The notes below the pieces were generated by a model. That model was not told the origin of the DNA. It made no database searches and worked only from the letters and a program-made list of their open reading frames with translations. A DNA stretch of 64,000 bases from Spiroplasma melliferum (lineage in GTDB: Bacteria > Bacillota_I > Bacilli_A > Mycoplasmatales > Mycoplasmataceae): contig CP029202.1 of assembly GCA_005222125.1 (NCBI GenBank), positions 1 to 64,000 on the forward strand, written 5' to 3'. Within the stretch, counting starts at the first letter, position 1, and each line of letters starts with the position of its first letter. Positions 1 to 15,550 of the stretch are shown here, piece by piece. A program made the translations under genes and the position numbers.

Positions 1-57
1 TTTTCCACATCTTTTATTTATAATTAATAACGATAAAAACTATTGGAGATGAAATTA
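1..57. other. oriC left part: DnaA box upstream of dnaA
   Basis: TTTTCCACA at 1-9 matches the DnaA-box consensus TTWTCCACA. It sits just upstream of dnaA and is followed by AT-only sequence. Together with the boxes after dnaA it indicates that the origin flanks this gene, as in other mollicutes and Firmicutes. More boxes probably lie upstream of the window edge. The RBS GGAG at 46-49 serves dnaA. Confidence 0.65.
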
Positions 58-1410
58 ATGAACACAAAAGAATTATGGATTGAAGTTAAAGAAATATTAT
101 CTCGTGATGAATCAGTTTCCCCAGAAATTTATAACTACTATATTAGTGACACAAACTTATATACTGTATCTGATAATAACTGCTTAATTACAACAAAATC
201 AGAAATTGCAATTGGTGTTTTTGAAGCAGGATTAAATGAAAAAATTAAAAATATCTTAAAAAAACTAACTGGAATCCAATATAATATTTCATTTGAATTA
301 GAAAAAAATATCAATAAGCAAGCATCTGTAATTAGTAAAATTGACACATTAACAGAAAACAATAACCTTGCTTACTATGAAAATTATACTTTTGAAAATT
401 TTGTTCGTGGTGATTCTAATCACGAAGCAATGCAAGCAGCTTTAGCAGTTGCTTTAGATCTTGGAAAAAAATGAAATCCATTATTCATATATGGAGACTC
501 TGGACTAGGAAAAACACATCTATTACATGCAATTGAAAATAAGGTAAATGAAATTTATAAAACAAATAACCGAGTAAAATATTTAAAAGCTGATGAGTTT
601 GGAAAAATTGCTATGGATATTTTAAACCAAGGCCATGAAATTATTGAAGCTTTTAAAACATCTTATGACATTTACGATTGTTTATTAATTGATGATATAC
701 AATTATTAGCAAAACGAAATAAAACAAATGAATTATTTTTTCATATTTTTAACTCATATATTGAAAAAAATAAACAAATTGTAATCACTTCTGATAAATA
801 TCCTGATGATCTAGGCGGTTTTGAAGCTAGAATTATTTCTCGTTTTTCATATGGTTTAAGTATTGGCTTAGATTCACCAGATTTTGAAACAGCACTTAAA
901 ATATTAGAACAAAAACTAAAACATCAAAATAACTTAGGATTATTTTCAGAAGAATCACTAGAATTTATTGCTTTAAATTTTAACAGTGATGTTAGAAAGT
1001 TAGAAGGAGCAATTAAACGATTATTATTTTTAGCTGTTATGAACAAAAAACCAAATGAAATTATTACATTAGCTGATGTTGAAAAGGCATTTAAAAATGC
1101 CCCCCTGCAAAATAATGAAAAAATTACCCCTAAAAAAATTAAACAAATTGTTGCTGACAATTACAATATTACTATCAAAGCAATGATGAGTAAATCACGA
1201 GTTAGTAATGTTATGCAAGCACGACAATTAGCAATGTATTTTTGTAGAACATTACTAGATGAACCATTTACAAGAATTGGAACAGAGTTCGGTGGCAAAG
1301 ACCACACAACTGTGATGAATAGTGTTAAAAAAGTTGAAGCACACATTAGTACAAACAAAGAATTTAAACATTTAGTAAATGCAATTCGTAGAAAAATTGA
1401 AGGAAAATAG
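58..1410 (+). CDS. dnaA: chromosomal replication initiator DnaA
   Basis: This gene encodes the 450-aa origin-binding AAA+ ATPase that melts oriC and loads the helicase. The Walker A motif GDSGLGKT lies at about residues 146-153, Walker B LLIDD ends at about 213, and the domain IV DNA-binding signature GGKDHTTV lies at about 412-419. One TGA near codon 140 is read as Trp immediately before the Walker A region. ATG 58 was chosen because GGAG sits about eight bases upstream; in-frame TTG 43 and ATG 49 lie on or before that RBS. DnaA boxes flank both ends of the gene, so autoregulation is likely by analogy with other bacteria, but the sequence does not prove it. Confidence 0.97.
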
Positions 1411-1578
1411 CACATTATTTTCCACGATTGTTTTTTAATAAAAAATAATATTATTCAAAACTTTATCAAGTTTTCCACATTTTCTACAATATAATACTAA
1501 TAAATAAAAAACAATATTTTAACAATGGTATATAATTATTTATATATTACAGAATATACTAAAGTAAGGAGTAACAAA
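1411..1578. other. oriC right part: DnaA boxes and AT-rich unwinding region
   Basis: A DnaA box TTTTCCACA lies at 1471-1479. A near match TTTTCCACG is at 1418-1426, and a degenerate tandem copy TTTCTACAA is at 1481-1489. The sequence from about 1430 to 1560 is almost pure A/T and is the likely unwinding element. A -10-like TATAAT at 1531-1536 and AAGGAG at 1566-1571 serve dnaN. The dnaA-boxes-dnaN arrangement is the standard oriC layout of low-GC Gram-positive relatives. Confidence 0.7.
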
Positions 1579-2697
1579 ATGATTGTAAACATTAAAAGAG
1601 ATAAGATATTAGATGAATTATTGAAAGTAAGTCGGATAATTTCTCAAAAGACTTTAATTCCTTCATTATTGGGAATTTTAATTGAAGTTAAAAAAGACAA
1701 AATTACTTTTACTACTTCTGATGGTGATACATCAATTAAATCAGAAATTATGGGCAATGATTTAAACATTACTCGAATTGGAAGTGTCTTAATTAAAAAT
1801 AAATTTATTGTTGAAGTTATTCGTAAAATTGAAGATGAATTTATTACATTAGAAGTAGTTGAGGGCAATTTAATTAAAATTAAAGCAAATAATTTTGATT
1901 CAGTTTTAAATACATTAAACTCAGCAGATTATCCACATTTATCATTTGAGACAGAGGGTAAAGAAATAATTTTTACAAGTACAGTATTAAAAGAAATTAT
2001 TTCACAAACAAGTTTTGCAATTGGAGAAAAAGAAAAGAGAATAGTTTTTAATGGTTTAAATATTAAAACAGATCAAAATAATAAAGAATTAATAATTACT
2101 GCAACTGATTCATTTCGATTATCATGTAAAAAGATTGACTATAGTAATAATTATAATTTTGATGTTATTATTCCTGGAAAATTTATTAATGAAATTGGGC
2201 GTTTAATTTCAGAAAATGATCAAGAAATTAAAATGAAAATTACTGATAAGTCAGTTAGCGTTATTATTAATAATACAATTGTTCAAACAAAAATTATTGA
2301 AGGAAAATATCCTGATACAAGTAAAGTTATTCCAACTTCCTTTAATACTTCATTAACAATCAATAATCGTGAACTAATTAAAATTATTGAGCGAGCTAGT
2401 GTTTTATCAAATGAGGCGATGACAACAATTGTTACATTAAAAATAAAAGAACAAAAAGTTTTAGTTACTTCATTTACACAAGAAATTGGTAACACGGAAG
2501 AAGAAATTAGAGACTTTAAAGTTGAAGGAGCAGACCAAATAATTGCTTTTAATTCAAAATATATTTTGGATGCTTTAAAAGCCTTTAAAACAAAAGAAAT
2601 TACAATTAAAATGATTGATGAAACAAAACCATTAATTATTACTGCTAATGATGATCCAACATTACAACAATTAGTTTTACCAATTCGGTCATATTAA
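1579..2697 (+). CDS. dnaN: DNA polymerase III beta subunit (sliding clamp)
   Basis: The 372-aa product is the ring-shaped processivity clamp of the replicative polymerase. Its length and three-domain pattern fit the family. The N-terminus begins [14 protein letters not shown], and the C-terminal end has the typical LVLPIRSY-type finish. ATG 1579 is chosen because AAGGAG lies eight bases upstream; a further in-frame upstream ATG at 1525 would add 18 residues with no homologous counterpart and has no RBS. An intrinsic terminator follows directly, so gyrB is probably a separate unit. recF, which usually follows dnaN in Firmicutes, is missing here. Confidence 0.96.
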   Translation: MIVNIKRDKILDELLKVSRIISQKTLIPSLLGILIEVKKDKITFTTSDGDTSIKSEIMGNDLNITRIGSVLIKNKFIVEVIRKIEDEFITLEVVEGNLIKIKANNFDSVLNTLNSADYPHLSFETEGKEIIFTSTVLKEIISQTSFAIGEKEKRIVFNGLNIKTDQNNKELIITATDSFRLSCKKIDYSNNYNFDVIIPGKFINEIGRLISENDQEIKMKITDKSVSVIINNTIVQTKIIEGKYPDTSKVIPTSFNTSLTINNRELIKIIERASVLSNEAMTTIVTLKIKEQKVLVTSFTQEIGNTEEEIRDFKVEGADQIIAFNSKYILDALKAFKTKEITIKMIDETKPLIITANDDPTLQQLVLPIRSY

Positions 2698-2719
2698 AAA
2701 CTCAGTAATGAGTTTTTTT
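2696..2719 (+). terminator. intrinsic terminator after dnaN
   Basis: The arms AAAAACTCA (2696-2704) and TGAGTTTTT (2709-2717) pair around the loop GTAA. A T-run follows immediately, and the stem begins inside the dnaN stop codon. Confidence 0.8.
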
Positions 2720-2737
2720 ATTTTATAACTTTTTTAT

Positions 2738-2811
2738 AGGGTTAAATTAGACACTAAAAATATAAAAATATTTTTTAGAATATTTAAAAATATATTTGAT
2801 AATTTAGCCCT
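2738..2811. repeat. long imperfect inverted repeat upstream of gyrB
   Basis: AGGGTTAAATTA (2738-2749) pairs with TAATTTAGCCCT (2800-2811), with one mismatch, across about 50 bases of AT-rich sequence. That spacer contains further short A/T inverted repeats. The element fills the dnaN-gyrB gap between the dnaN terminator and the gyrB start. It could be a cruciform-prone or regulatory element of the gyrase promoter, or only compositional; there is no direct evidence of function. Confidence 0.4.
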
Positions 2812-2832
2812 AAAATTAGGTAATAATGGTAA

Positions 2833-7263
<4,431 letters not shown>

Positions 7264-7265
7264 AA

Positions 7266-8532
<1,267 letters not shown>

Positions 8533-8534
<2 letters not shown>

Positions 8535-8556
8535 AATGTTTCACGTGAAACATTTT
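8533..8556. promoter_or_regulatory. parS: parS site 1 (ParB/Spo0J-type centromere)
   Basis: TGTTTCACGTGAAACA at 8537-8552 matches the bacterial parS consensus exactly. The symmetry extends to a 24-bp perfect palindrome starting in the serS stop codon. Such sites bind ParB near the origin and nucleate chromosome-segregation complexes. The position, about 8.5 kb from dnaA, fits. No parA or parB gene is in this window, so binding is inferred from the sequence alone. Confidence 0.85.
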
Positions 8557-8581
8557 AAATAAACAAGGAAGAGAGAAACCA

Positions 8582-8619
8582 AAAATCCGCAATGTTTCAC
8601 GTGAAACATTGCGGATTTT
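8582..8619. promoter_or_regulatory. parS: parS site 2 within a 38-bp perfect palindrome
   Basis: A second exact TGTTTCACGTGAAACA lies at 8593-8608. Its flanks AAAATCCGCAA and TTGCGGATTTT extend the symmetry to 19-bp arms with no mismatch. The two parS centres are 56 bp apart. In RNA the same palindrome folds into a strong GC-capped hairpin ending in a U-run, so it probably also terminates serS transcription. A dual centromere and terminator role is an inference. Confidence 0.85.
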
Positions 8620-8652
8620 AATAAAAAGGATATGCAAAATAAAATTCTATGC

Positions 8653-8658
8653 TATAAT
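8653..8658 (+). promoter_or_regulatory. -10 element of the SRP RNA promoter
   Basis: TATAAT is preceded by TATGC, which forms a TRTG-type extended -10. It lies a few bases before the closing stem of the SRP RNA. No convincing -35 is visible, as often with extended -10 promoters. Confidence 0.6.
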
Positions 8659-8659
8659 T

Positions 8660-8750
8660 ATTTATGTCATTACAATAGTTACATTTGAAATTGGTCAGGA
8701 CCGGAAGGTAGCAGCCATAAGACTAAGGACTATGTGTAATGACATTTTTT
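8660..8750 (+). ncRNA. ffs: signal recognition particle RNA (small bacterial type)
   Basis: The universally conserved SRP domain IV core is present as GGTCAGGACCGGAAGGTAGC at 8693-8712, followed by AGCC; it includes the GGAA-type tetraloop and the asymmetric loop that bind Ffh. Outside it, ATGTCATTACA (8664-8674) pairs with TGTAATGACAT (8735-8745) to close a single hairpin of about 80 nt. This is the short 4.5S-like form without an Alu domain, as in mollicutes. An extended -10 precedes it and a T-run follows the stem. The serS-ffs-tadA-dnaX neighbourhood resembles that in Bacillus. Exact ends are estimates. Confidence 0.93.
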
Positions 8751-8767
8751 ATGATAAGGGTGAATTT

Positions 8768-9211
8768 ATGAAAGATACTACATTAATTTTCAATAAATTA
8801 TATAAGTTATCACAACGAGCATATAAGAAAAAACATGTTCCAATTTCTGCATTAGTTGTTGACCGAAATGGTAAAATTATTGCCATTGGATATAATAAAA
8901 CAACAAAAAATTCAGTAACAACGCACGCTGAGATTTATGCTTTAAATCAAGCATGTCGAAAAAAAAGAACAAATAAAATTAGTGATTGTTCAATATGAGT
9001 TACTGTTGAACCATGTATGATGTGCCTAGGAGCAATAATTAATTCAGGAATTAAAGTTATTAATTATTATTTATCAAATGAAAAATATGGTTTTTTAAAG
9101 TCTAATCATACTTTTGATGTCTCAAAATTAAAAGTTCAACATGTTAGAAAATATGAAGAAAATATGATTTTAAAAGATTTAATGAAGAAATTTTTTGAAC
9201 AATTAAGATAG
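8768..9211 (+). CDS. tadA: tRNA-specific adenosine deaminase
   Basis: This 147-aa zinc deaminase converts A34 to inosine in tRNA-Arg(ACG). The catalytic HAE motif is in TTHAEIYAL, and the zinc ligands are in EPCMMCLGAI. A TGA Trp lies between these motifs. ATG 8768 follows AAGGG. The C-terminal half is Lys-rich and ends in a helix, as in the family. It lies between the SRP RNA and dnaX, the Bacillus order, which favours TadA over cytidine or guanine deaminases. Confidence 0.9.
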
Positions 9212-9245
9212 AATATTTGTAATTAAAAGAGTAAAATAAGATTAT

Positions 9246-9251
9246 TATAAT
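9246..9251 (+). promoter_or_regulatory. probable -10 for dnaX
   Basis: TATAAT lies 25 bases before the dnaX start, with a weak TTAAAA 17 bases upstream at 9223-9228. GGAGG at 9265-9269 is the dnaX RBS. Confidence 0.45.
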
Positions 9252-9276
9252 AACAATATTGGACGGAGGCATAAAA

Positions 9277-11349
9277 ATGGATTATATTTCTTTATATCGT
9301 AAATATCGACCAAATAATTTTGATAAAATTGTTGGGCAAATTGAAATTAGAAAAGCTTTGAAAAATGCAATTATAAATAATACATTTTCACATGCTTATT
9401 TATTTTCAGGACCACGAGGGACAGGGAAAACTTCGATTGCAAAAATATTTGCAAAAGCAATTAATTGTATTAATTTAGATAATGGAAATCCGTGTAATGA
9501 ATGTGCCAGTTGTAAGGAAATAAACCGTGCCGGAGCAGTTGATGTGTTTGAAATTGATGCTGCTTCAAACAATGGTGTTGATGAAATTAGAGAAATTAGA
9601 AATAATGTCCAATTACTTCCTACAATGACAAAATATAAAGTTTATATTATTGATGAAATTCATATGTTAACTAATTCGGCTTTTAATGCGTTATTAAAAA
9701 CATTAGAAGAACCACCACAACATGTTGTTTTTATTTTAGCAACAACCGAAAGTCATAAGATTCCCGCAACAATTATTTCACGTTGTCAACAATATAATTT
9801 TCGTAAAATATCAAAAGTTGAATTAGAAAATAATATTATTAATATTTTACAAAAAGAAGAAATTAAATATGATTTGGCTGCAATTAAAGAAATTGCCCTT
9901 TTAGCTGATGGTAGTGCTCGCGATTCGCTAAGTATTCTAGAACAAGTAATTATGTTTTCTGATCGTAATGTTACCTTGGAAAATGTGAATATTATTTTTG
10001 CAACAGTTTCAAAAACCATTAAATTAAAATTGTTAAAAGATATTTTAGAGTATAAAACAACTGAAGTTTTAATCGCTAGTAAAAAAATTTACCAAGCGGG
10101 TTCTGATTTTGAAGTTTTAACATTAAATTTGTTAGATATTTTAAAAGAAATTTTTGAGTTTAAACAAACTAATAATTTAATTTTTTTAAGTTTATTATCA
10201 GAAGAGCAAGCAAAAGGATTTGCTGAACAATTAAGTTCAAAAGAATTAATTATGTTACTTGATTTATTTACTGAAGCAGCAAGTAAAATGCGAAATAGTA
10301 AAACACAAGAAATGTATTTTGAATTAATTTTATTAAAAGCTTTAGCAATCTTTGAAAATAATATTAAAAATTTAGAAGCTTTAAAATTAAGTGATTTAAT
10401 GATTTTAACGCATGAAGAGGGAAAAGAAATTAATCAGCATAAAACAGAACAAATTTCTATAAATAAAAAAATAATAGAAAATAATTCTGAAAAAAGTCAA
10501 GTCCAAATTTTAAAAGATGATCTTATTCCAGAGAAAGAATTAAAAACCAATGATGAAGTAATTCATTTAAAAGAGCCAAAATTACCTAATAACCAACCAT
10601 TATTTCATAATTTTTCATTATTTGATGATGAAGAACCTAATATTACTTCTTTTAATAACATAGAATCACAGCAAGATAAAATCATAGTAGATGAAAATGA
10701 TATTCAAACTAATTTTAAACAAACAAAGGAAAAAGAAAGTTTTGAAACAATTGGACCAGAACAAGTTTCTTATGGAAAAGAATTAGAAGGAATAACTGAC
10801 TTGCAAAAATATCGTGATGATATGAAAAATAAAATTAATATTTATGAATTTTCTAATATTAATTATTCTAATAATCAAATTTTTAATATTTTAATTAAAG
10901 CTAGTAAAGAAGAACGAGAAAAATTTGAAAGTAAATTTATGGAATTAATTAACGAAAAAAGTAAAGTAGTTCAATTAGATAAACTAATTAGTTTCTATGA
11001 TGTTAAATATGCGGCTGCATCAGAACAAGGGCTGATTATTGTAACTAATACAAAACCAGAAGCAAATTGAATTAGTTTTGAAATGTGTGATTGAGAATTT
11101 CGTAATAAGATTTTCCAAGCATTTGATTTTGATTTTATTATTATTGCTTTAAGTGAAAATGAGTGAAATAATGTTCGCAATGATTATGTTAAAATTAGAC
11201 AAGCAAATAAATTACCGCAACCAACATTAATTGATGTTGAAGAGTTTTACCAAAATTTATTAGTTAAACAAATTGATAACTATGAGGAACATAAAGATGT
11301 TCTTGAAACTGGTAAACAAATTTTTGATAACATTAAGATAGTTGAATAA
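9277..11349 (+). CDS. dnaX: DNA polymerase III gamma/tau subunit
   Basis: This 690-aa clamp-loader ATPase has Walker A GPRGTGKT at residues 45-52. A zinc-binding cluster follows (CINLDNGNPCNECASC), then Walker B with DEIHML and an SRC sensor motif in ISRCQQY. Residues of about 380-510 are a low-complexity acidic and Asn-rich linker, and a C-terminal domain (to WEFRNKIF and beyond) matches the tau tail. Three TGA Trp codons lie near the end. ATG 9277 is set by GGAGG; the in-frame ATG 9259 precedes that RBS. No properly phased slippery heptamer was found, so only a full-length product is predicted. Confidence 0.94.
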
Positions 11350-11366
11350 TTGATTGGAGATTTAAA

Positions 11367-11948
11367 ATGAATTATGAAGAATTAATTATGGAATTAAAAA
11401 CTATTTTAGGTGTTGGTAAAAAAACTGCTGAAAGAATTTTTAATAAATTAATTATTAAACCATCATTATTACAAACATTAGAACATGTTTTTAATGAAAT
11501 AAAAAATAATTATCATCAATGTCCAATTTGTTCAACATTAATGCAAAACAATGTTTGTTTGTTTTGCCATAATGATTTACGTGATCAAACAAAGCTTTGT
11601 GTTGTTAGCAATTTCTTTGATATTATAAAAATTGAAGCAACAAAAGTTTTTAATGGAGTTTATCATGTTTTAAATGGTGAAATTAATGTAAAAAATGGTA
11701 TTACACCAGATAAATTGACTTTTCCTGCGTTAGAATCCCGAATGAATGATAAAATTATAAAAGAAGTTATTATTGCTGTTGGTGCTACTTTTGAAGGAGA
11801 AGTAACAGCTCAATACTTAAAAACATTTTTGCAACCTTTTGATATAAAAATATCACGTTTAGCACAAGGGATACCAATTGGTGGTTCTTTAGATTATATT
11901 GATGAGGTAACGTTAAAACAAGCTTTAGAGGGGCGTAAAGATGTTTAG
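11367..11948 (+). CDS. recR: recombination mediator RecR
   Basis: This 193-aa protein acts with RecO in RecA loading at gaps. An N-terminal helix-hairpin-helix ([10 protein letters not shown]) precedes a C4 zinc finger with Cys 52, 55, 64 and 67. A Toprim domain follows, and the C-terminal [16 protein letters not shown] is typical. It lies 17 bases after dnaX and just before tmk. ebfC/ybaB, which normally separates dnaX and recR in Firmicutes, is absent. Confidence 0.95.
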   Translation: MNYEELIMELKTILGVGKKTAERIFNKLIIKPSLLQTLEHVFNEIKNNYHQCPICSTLMQNNVCLFCHNDLRDQTKLCVVSNFFDIIKIEATKVFNGVYHVLNGEINVKNGITPDKLTFPALESRMNDKIIKEVIIAVGATFEGEVTAQYLKTFLQPFDIKISRLAQGIPIGGSLDYIDEVTLKQALEGRKDV

Positions 11949-11962
11949 GAACAGGGAGTGTA

Positions 11963-12610
11963 ATGATGCTATTTATAACATTAGAAGGAATTGATGGTTC
12001 CGGGAAAACAACGATTTCAAAATTATTAAAAGAAAAATTACGGTCAGAGGGATACCAGGTTGTTTTAACAAGAGAACCAGGGGGCAATGAAATTGCTGAA
12101 CAAATTAGAAATGTTATTTTAAGTAAACATAATTTGGGAATGGACCCATGAACAGAAGCTTTATTATATATTGCTGCTCGTAGGCAACATGTCGTTGAAG
12201 ATATTTTGCCTGCATTAAAACGAGGAGAAATTGTAATTTGTGATCGTTTTATGGATTCCACTTCAGCATATCAGGGATATGCTCGTGGGTTAGGAATTCG
12301 AACATTAGATGAAGTACAATCAATTGTTTTAGGTACAACAAAACCAGATTTAACTCTTTTTTTTGATATTGAACCAACAATGGCGAGTGAAAGAATGAAA
12401 GTTCGAAATGAGGTTGAAATGAACCGTCTTGATTTAGAAAAAAATTCGTTTCACAAAAAAGTATACGAAGGATATCAAGTTTTAATTAGTGAGAATGCAG
12501 AGCGCATTAAAGTTATTGATGCTAGCAAGCCAGTTAATGAAGTATTAGAGCAAGTATATTATTATGTTGATGAAATTATTCAAAAAATAAAGGACAAAGA
12601 AAATGGATAA
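11963..12610 (+). CDS. tmk: thymidylate kinase
   Basis: This 215-aa kinase phosphorylates dTMP to dTDP. The P-loop GIDGSGKTT is at the N-terminus, followed by [14 protein letters not shown] and the [16 protein letters not shown] motif. Start ATG 11963 or 11966 cannot be separated; GGGAG at 11954-11958 gives spacing of 4 or 7 bases. Its end overlaps holB by 8 bases, so translation is coupled. The recR-tmk-holB order is conserved in Firmicutes. Confidence 0.95.
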
Positions 12611-13439
12611 TTTATTTACAAAACATGATGTTGAGAAAATGACATTATTTAAAAATTTAATTTTAAAAAATAATTTATCAAATCAACTTTTGATTTCTTG
12701 CAATAATAAAGTTAAGTTAGAAACATTTGCAACAGAAATTATTAAATTTTTATTATGTTTAAAAAAACAAGAAGCAGATTGTGAATGCGATATTTGTCAA
12801 CGCGTTAATAATAAAACTTATTATGATTTAAAAATTAAAGGTGATTTTGAAACAACAATCAAAAAAGAAGCAATTCAAGAAATTATTCAAACCTTTAATT
12901 ATTCTGCGTTAGAACAAACAGGAATAAAAGTATATGTTATTAATGGTATTGATTTATTAACGTTAGAAGCTGCTAATTCATTATTAAAATTTTTAGAAGA
13001 ACCTAGTCAAAATACATATGCTTTTTTATTAACAACTAATAAAACAAATGTCATTGATACTATTAAATCACGTTGTTTAAATATTATTTTAGAAAATACA
13101 ACTGATTTATTAGAAATTGATGATTTTAAAAATGAATTTATTTGTACTTTTTTTAGCAATTTTATAAGTAACTCAACAAATAACTTTATTCATATTCGCC
13201 AGTTAAACAATTATGATAGCGTTGAATGCCGCCAATTTTTTTTAGCAATTGCTAATGTTTTAAAAAACAAAGAATGAGAAAAATATCAAATTACAGATCA
13301 AAATTTAATTCAAAAATTAAATCATAAAAATAGTAGGTTAATTGAAATTTGTTATACTATTGCAAATTTATTACTAGAAAATTTAAATAAAGAATTAATT
13401 TTAGAAAAGGGATTAATTGATTGGTATAACGAGGTGTAA
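12603..13439 (+). CDS. holB: DNA polymerase III delta' subunit
   Basis: This 278-aa clamp-loader subunit is related to DnaX but lacks a P-loop, as usual for delta'. It has the Cys cluster CECDIC, the segment YVINGIDLLTLEAANSLLKF equivalent to Walker B, the EEPSQNTYAFLLT block and a KSRC sensor motif. One TGA Trp lies near residue 225. The start overlaps the end of tmk and the stop is adjacent to the next start. Identification rests on motifs plus synteny. Confidence 0.9.
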
Positions 13440-13440
13440 A

Positions 13441-14163
13441 GTGAAAGTTTTAAATGATTTATTAGATTATGAAGGAATTAAAATTAACCAACGAACTGAT
13501 ATGTTTAATTTTTCATTGGATACAGTGTTATTGGCTCGTTTTGCAACATTAAATACAAGAATAAAAAATATTTTAGATATTGGTACTAATAACGCAGCAA
13601 TTCCGTTAATTTTATCAACTTTAACTTCAGCAATAATTACTGGAATTGAATTGCAAAAAGAAGCCGTGCAATTAGCAGAAGAAAATATTTTATTAAATAA
13701 TAAAACTGAGCAAATTAAAATTATCCATGATGATATTAATGAGTATGTTAAAACTAATGCTGATTTTAAATATGATTTAATTATATGTAATCCGCCTTTT
13801 TTTAAAGTTGATGGAGCAAAATTAAATGAAAAAAATAAATTATTAATTCCAGCACGTCATGAAACAAATGTTACATTAGAAGAGATTATTTTTGCTGCTA
13901 AGAAATTAGTTGCAAATCGTGGTTATTTTGCGATTATTCATCGTACAACAAGATTATTAGAAATTACTTCATTGTTAATTAAATATGGTTTTAATATTAA
14001 GCGACTACAATTTATTCATCCTTTTTTAGAAAGTGAAGCAAATAATGTTTTAATTGAAGCTCGATTTCAAAGTGGTGAAGGTCTTATTATTGAAAAACCA
14101 ATTATTGTTCATAATAAGAATTATCATTATACAGAAGAGGTTTTAAAATTATTTCGAAAATAG
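13441..14163 (+). CDS. tRNA1(Val) A37 N6-methyltransferase-like (YabB/TrmN6 family)
   Basis: This 240-aa class I SAM-dependent methyltransferase starts at GTG 13441, preceded by GAGGTG at 13431-13436. The N-terminal NQRTDMFNFSLDTVLLA matches the YabB/TrmN6 entry segment. The SAM site is LDIGTNNAAIPL and the catalytic motif is NPPFF, typical of N6-adenine methyltransferases. Position after holB corresponds to Bacillus yabB. The upstream in-frame ATG 13417 lies inside holB and before the RBS. The exact tRNA target is inferred from family members. Confidence 0.85.
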   Translation: MKVLNDLLDYEGIKINQRTDMFNFSLDTVLLARFATLNTRIKNILDIGTNNAAIPLILSTLTSAIITGIELQKEAVQLAEENILLNNKTEQIKIIHDDINEYVKTNADFKYDLIICNPPFFKVDGAKLNEKNKLLIPARHETNVTLEEIIFAAKKLVANRGYFAIIHRTTRLLEITSLLIKYGFNIKRLQFIHPFLESEANNVLIEARFQSGEGLIIEKPIIVHNKNYHYTEEVLKLFRK

Positions 14164-14172
14164 GTGATTAAA

Positions 14173-15477
14173 ATGGAAACTAAACTTTTAAAACAGAATG
14201 CAAAATATGTTATTGGTGTGTCTGGTGGTCCGGATAGTATGTTTTTACTTGATAATATTTATAATTCAGAATTAGATATTAATAATTTTATTGTGTGCTT
14301 GGTAAATTATCAGAAGCGAAAAGATAGTGACTATGATGAAGAAATTGTTGTTGAATATTGTCAAAAACGAAATATTAAAATATGTGTAAAAAAAGTAACC
14401 GCAAGTGACTATGAACAATATCAGGTTAATTCCCATAATTTTCAAGCAGTTGCTCGTGAGTTACGATATGATTTTTTTTTACAAATTAGTGAAAAATATC
14501 ATTGCCAGGAAGTTTTAATTGCCCATAATTTAACTGATCATATTGAAACATATATTTTGCAAAAGCAACGAAATGGAATTGTTGAATATTATGGTCTAAA
14601 TAAAACTAGTTATTATTATTCTCAATTGTTGGACAAAAAACTAAAAATATTGCGAATTATGTTAAAAATATCAAGAGAAGAAATTATTGAATATTTATTT
14701 CATCAGCAAATTAATTATGCGATTGATTCAACTAATATTTTAGCAATTTATAATCGAAATATTATTCGTAATGAAATTCAGCATATTAATTTACAAGATA
14801 TGTTATTAGAAATTGAACAAAGAAATAAAGAAAATGAACAATTAAAATTAATTGCAAAAAATTATTTGATTGAAAATTTTGGACAAATTAATGTTACTAG
14901 TTTTAATGCTCTTAATAATATTCAGTTGCAAAAAATTATTATTTTTAATTATTTTAAAACTAATAAAGTTGTTCATTTAATTAGTAATAAAAAAAGAAAG
15001 TTTTTAGATGAAATAATTAAGGAATTAAGAAGTTTAAAACCAAATATTATTCTTAAAATTAATTCAAGATATTCTTTAATTAAATCATATGATAATGTTG
15101 ACATTGTTAATAACGAGCTTTTAGAATTAACAACAATTCAAATTACACCAACAACTGTGTTACCAATAAGATGAAAAGAAAATATTATTAATTGGGGAAC
15201 TAAAAATAAGTACGATTTTAAAATAACAGCAGCACAATGACCAATCATAATTACTAATGATTTATCTTTGTTAAGAAATGTAATGGTTAATAAGGTACGT
15301 TTAAATCGTTGATTTATTAAAAATAAAGTACCACTTTTAGCACGAAAAAGTTATTTTGTGTTAGATAAAAATAATAATCTTATTTATGGAAACAATTTAG
15401 TTGATTTAAAAATTAATAAATTTATTAATAATACTTTAGCGGAAAAATACAATTTATTTTTTTTTATGATAAAATAG
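14173..15477 (+). CDS. tilS: tRNA(Ile)-lysidine synthase
   Basis: This 434-aa enzyme attaches lysine to C34 of tRNA-Ile(CAU), changing its codon specificity to AUA, which matters in an AT-rich genome. The PP-loop SGGPDSMFLL is near the N-terminus, with AHNLTDHIETY and an IRNEI block downstream. The C-terminal part is divergent and contains five TGA Trp codons. ATG 14173 is preceded by AGGTG. It lies directly before ftsH, the classical tilS-(hpt)-ftsH order, with hpt absent here. Confidence 0.92.
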
Positions 15478-15487
15478 TCTAGAATTG

Positions 15488-15507
15488 GGTCATTGTTTTA
15501 AATGACC
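15488..15507 (+). promoter_or_regulatory. hairpin in the ftsH 5' region
   Basis: GGTCATT (15488-15494) pairs with AATGACC (15501-15507). It is not followed by a T-run, so it is a leader hairpin rather than a terminator. A TATGATAAAAT stretch just upstream could be an extended -10 for ftsH. The role is unknown. Confidence 0.4.
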
Positions 15508-15550
15508 GAAAAAGATTAATTTTAAAAGTCTTAATAGAGAGGAAATAGTT

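Noticed and set aside
43-60. Alternative dnaA starts at TTG 43 or ATG 49
   Set aside because: GGAG at 46-49 is the ribosome-binding site and points to ATG 58. The alternatives overlap it.
1481-1505. DnaA-trio basal unwinding element next to the DnaA box
   Set aside because: The strand facing the box shows only one clean TAG trio. The remaining triplets do not fit the (T/A)A(G/A) pattern, so a trio array cannot be claimed.
8553-8581. Purine-rich AAGGAAGAGAG between the parS sites as an RBS for a short gene
   Set aside because: No start codon with an open frame follows it; the sequence runs straight into the second palindrome.
10478-10500. A-rich stretch in dnaX (GAAAAAAG) as a programmed -1 frameshift site
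   Set aside because: The heptamer is A AAA AGT in the dnaX frame, not the required A AAA AAG phasing, and no following stem was found. Only a full-length product is predicted.
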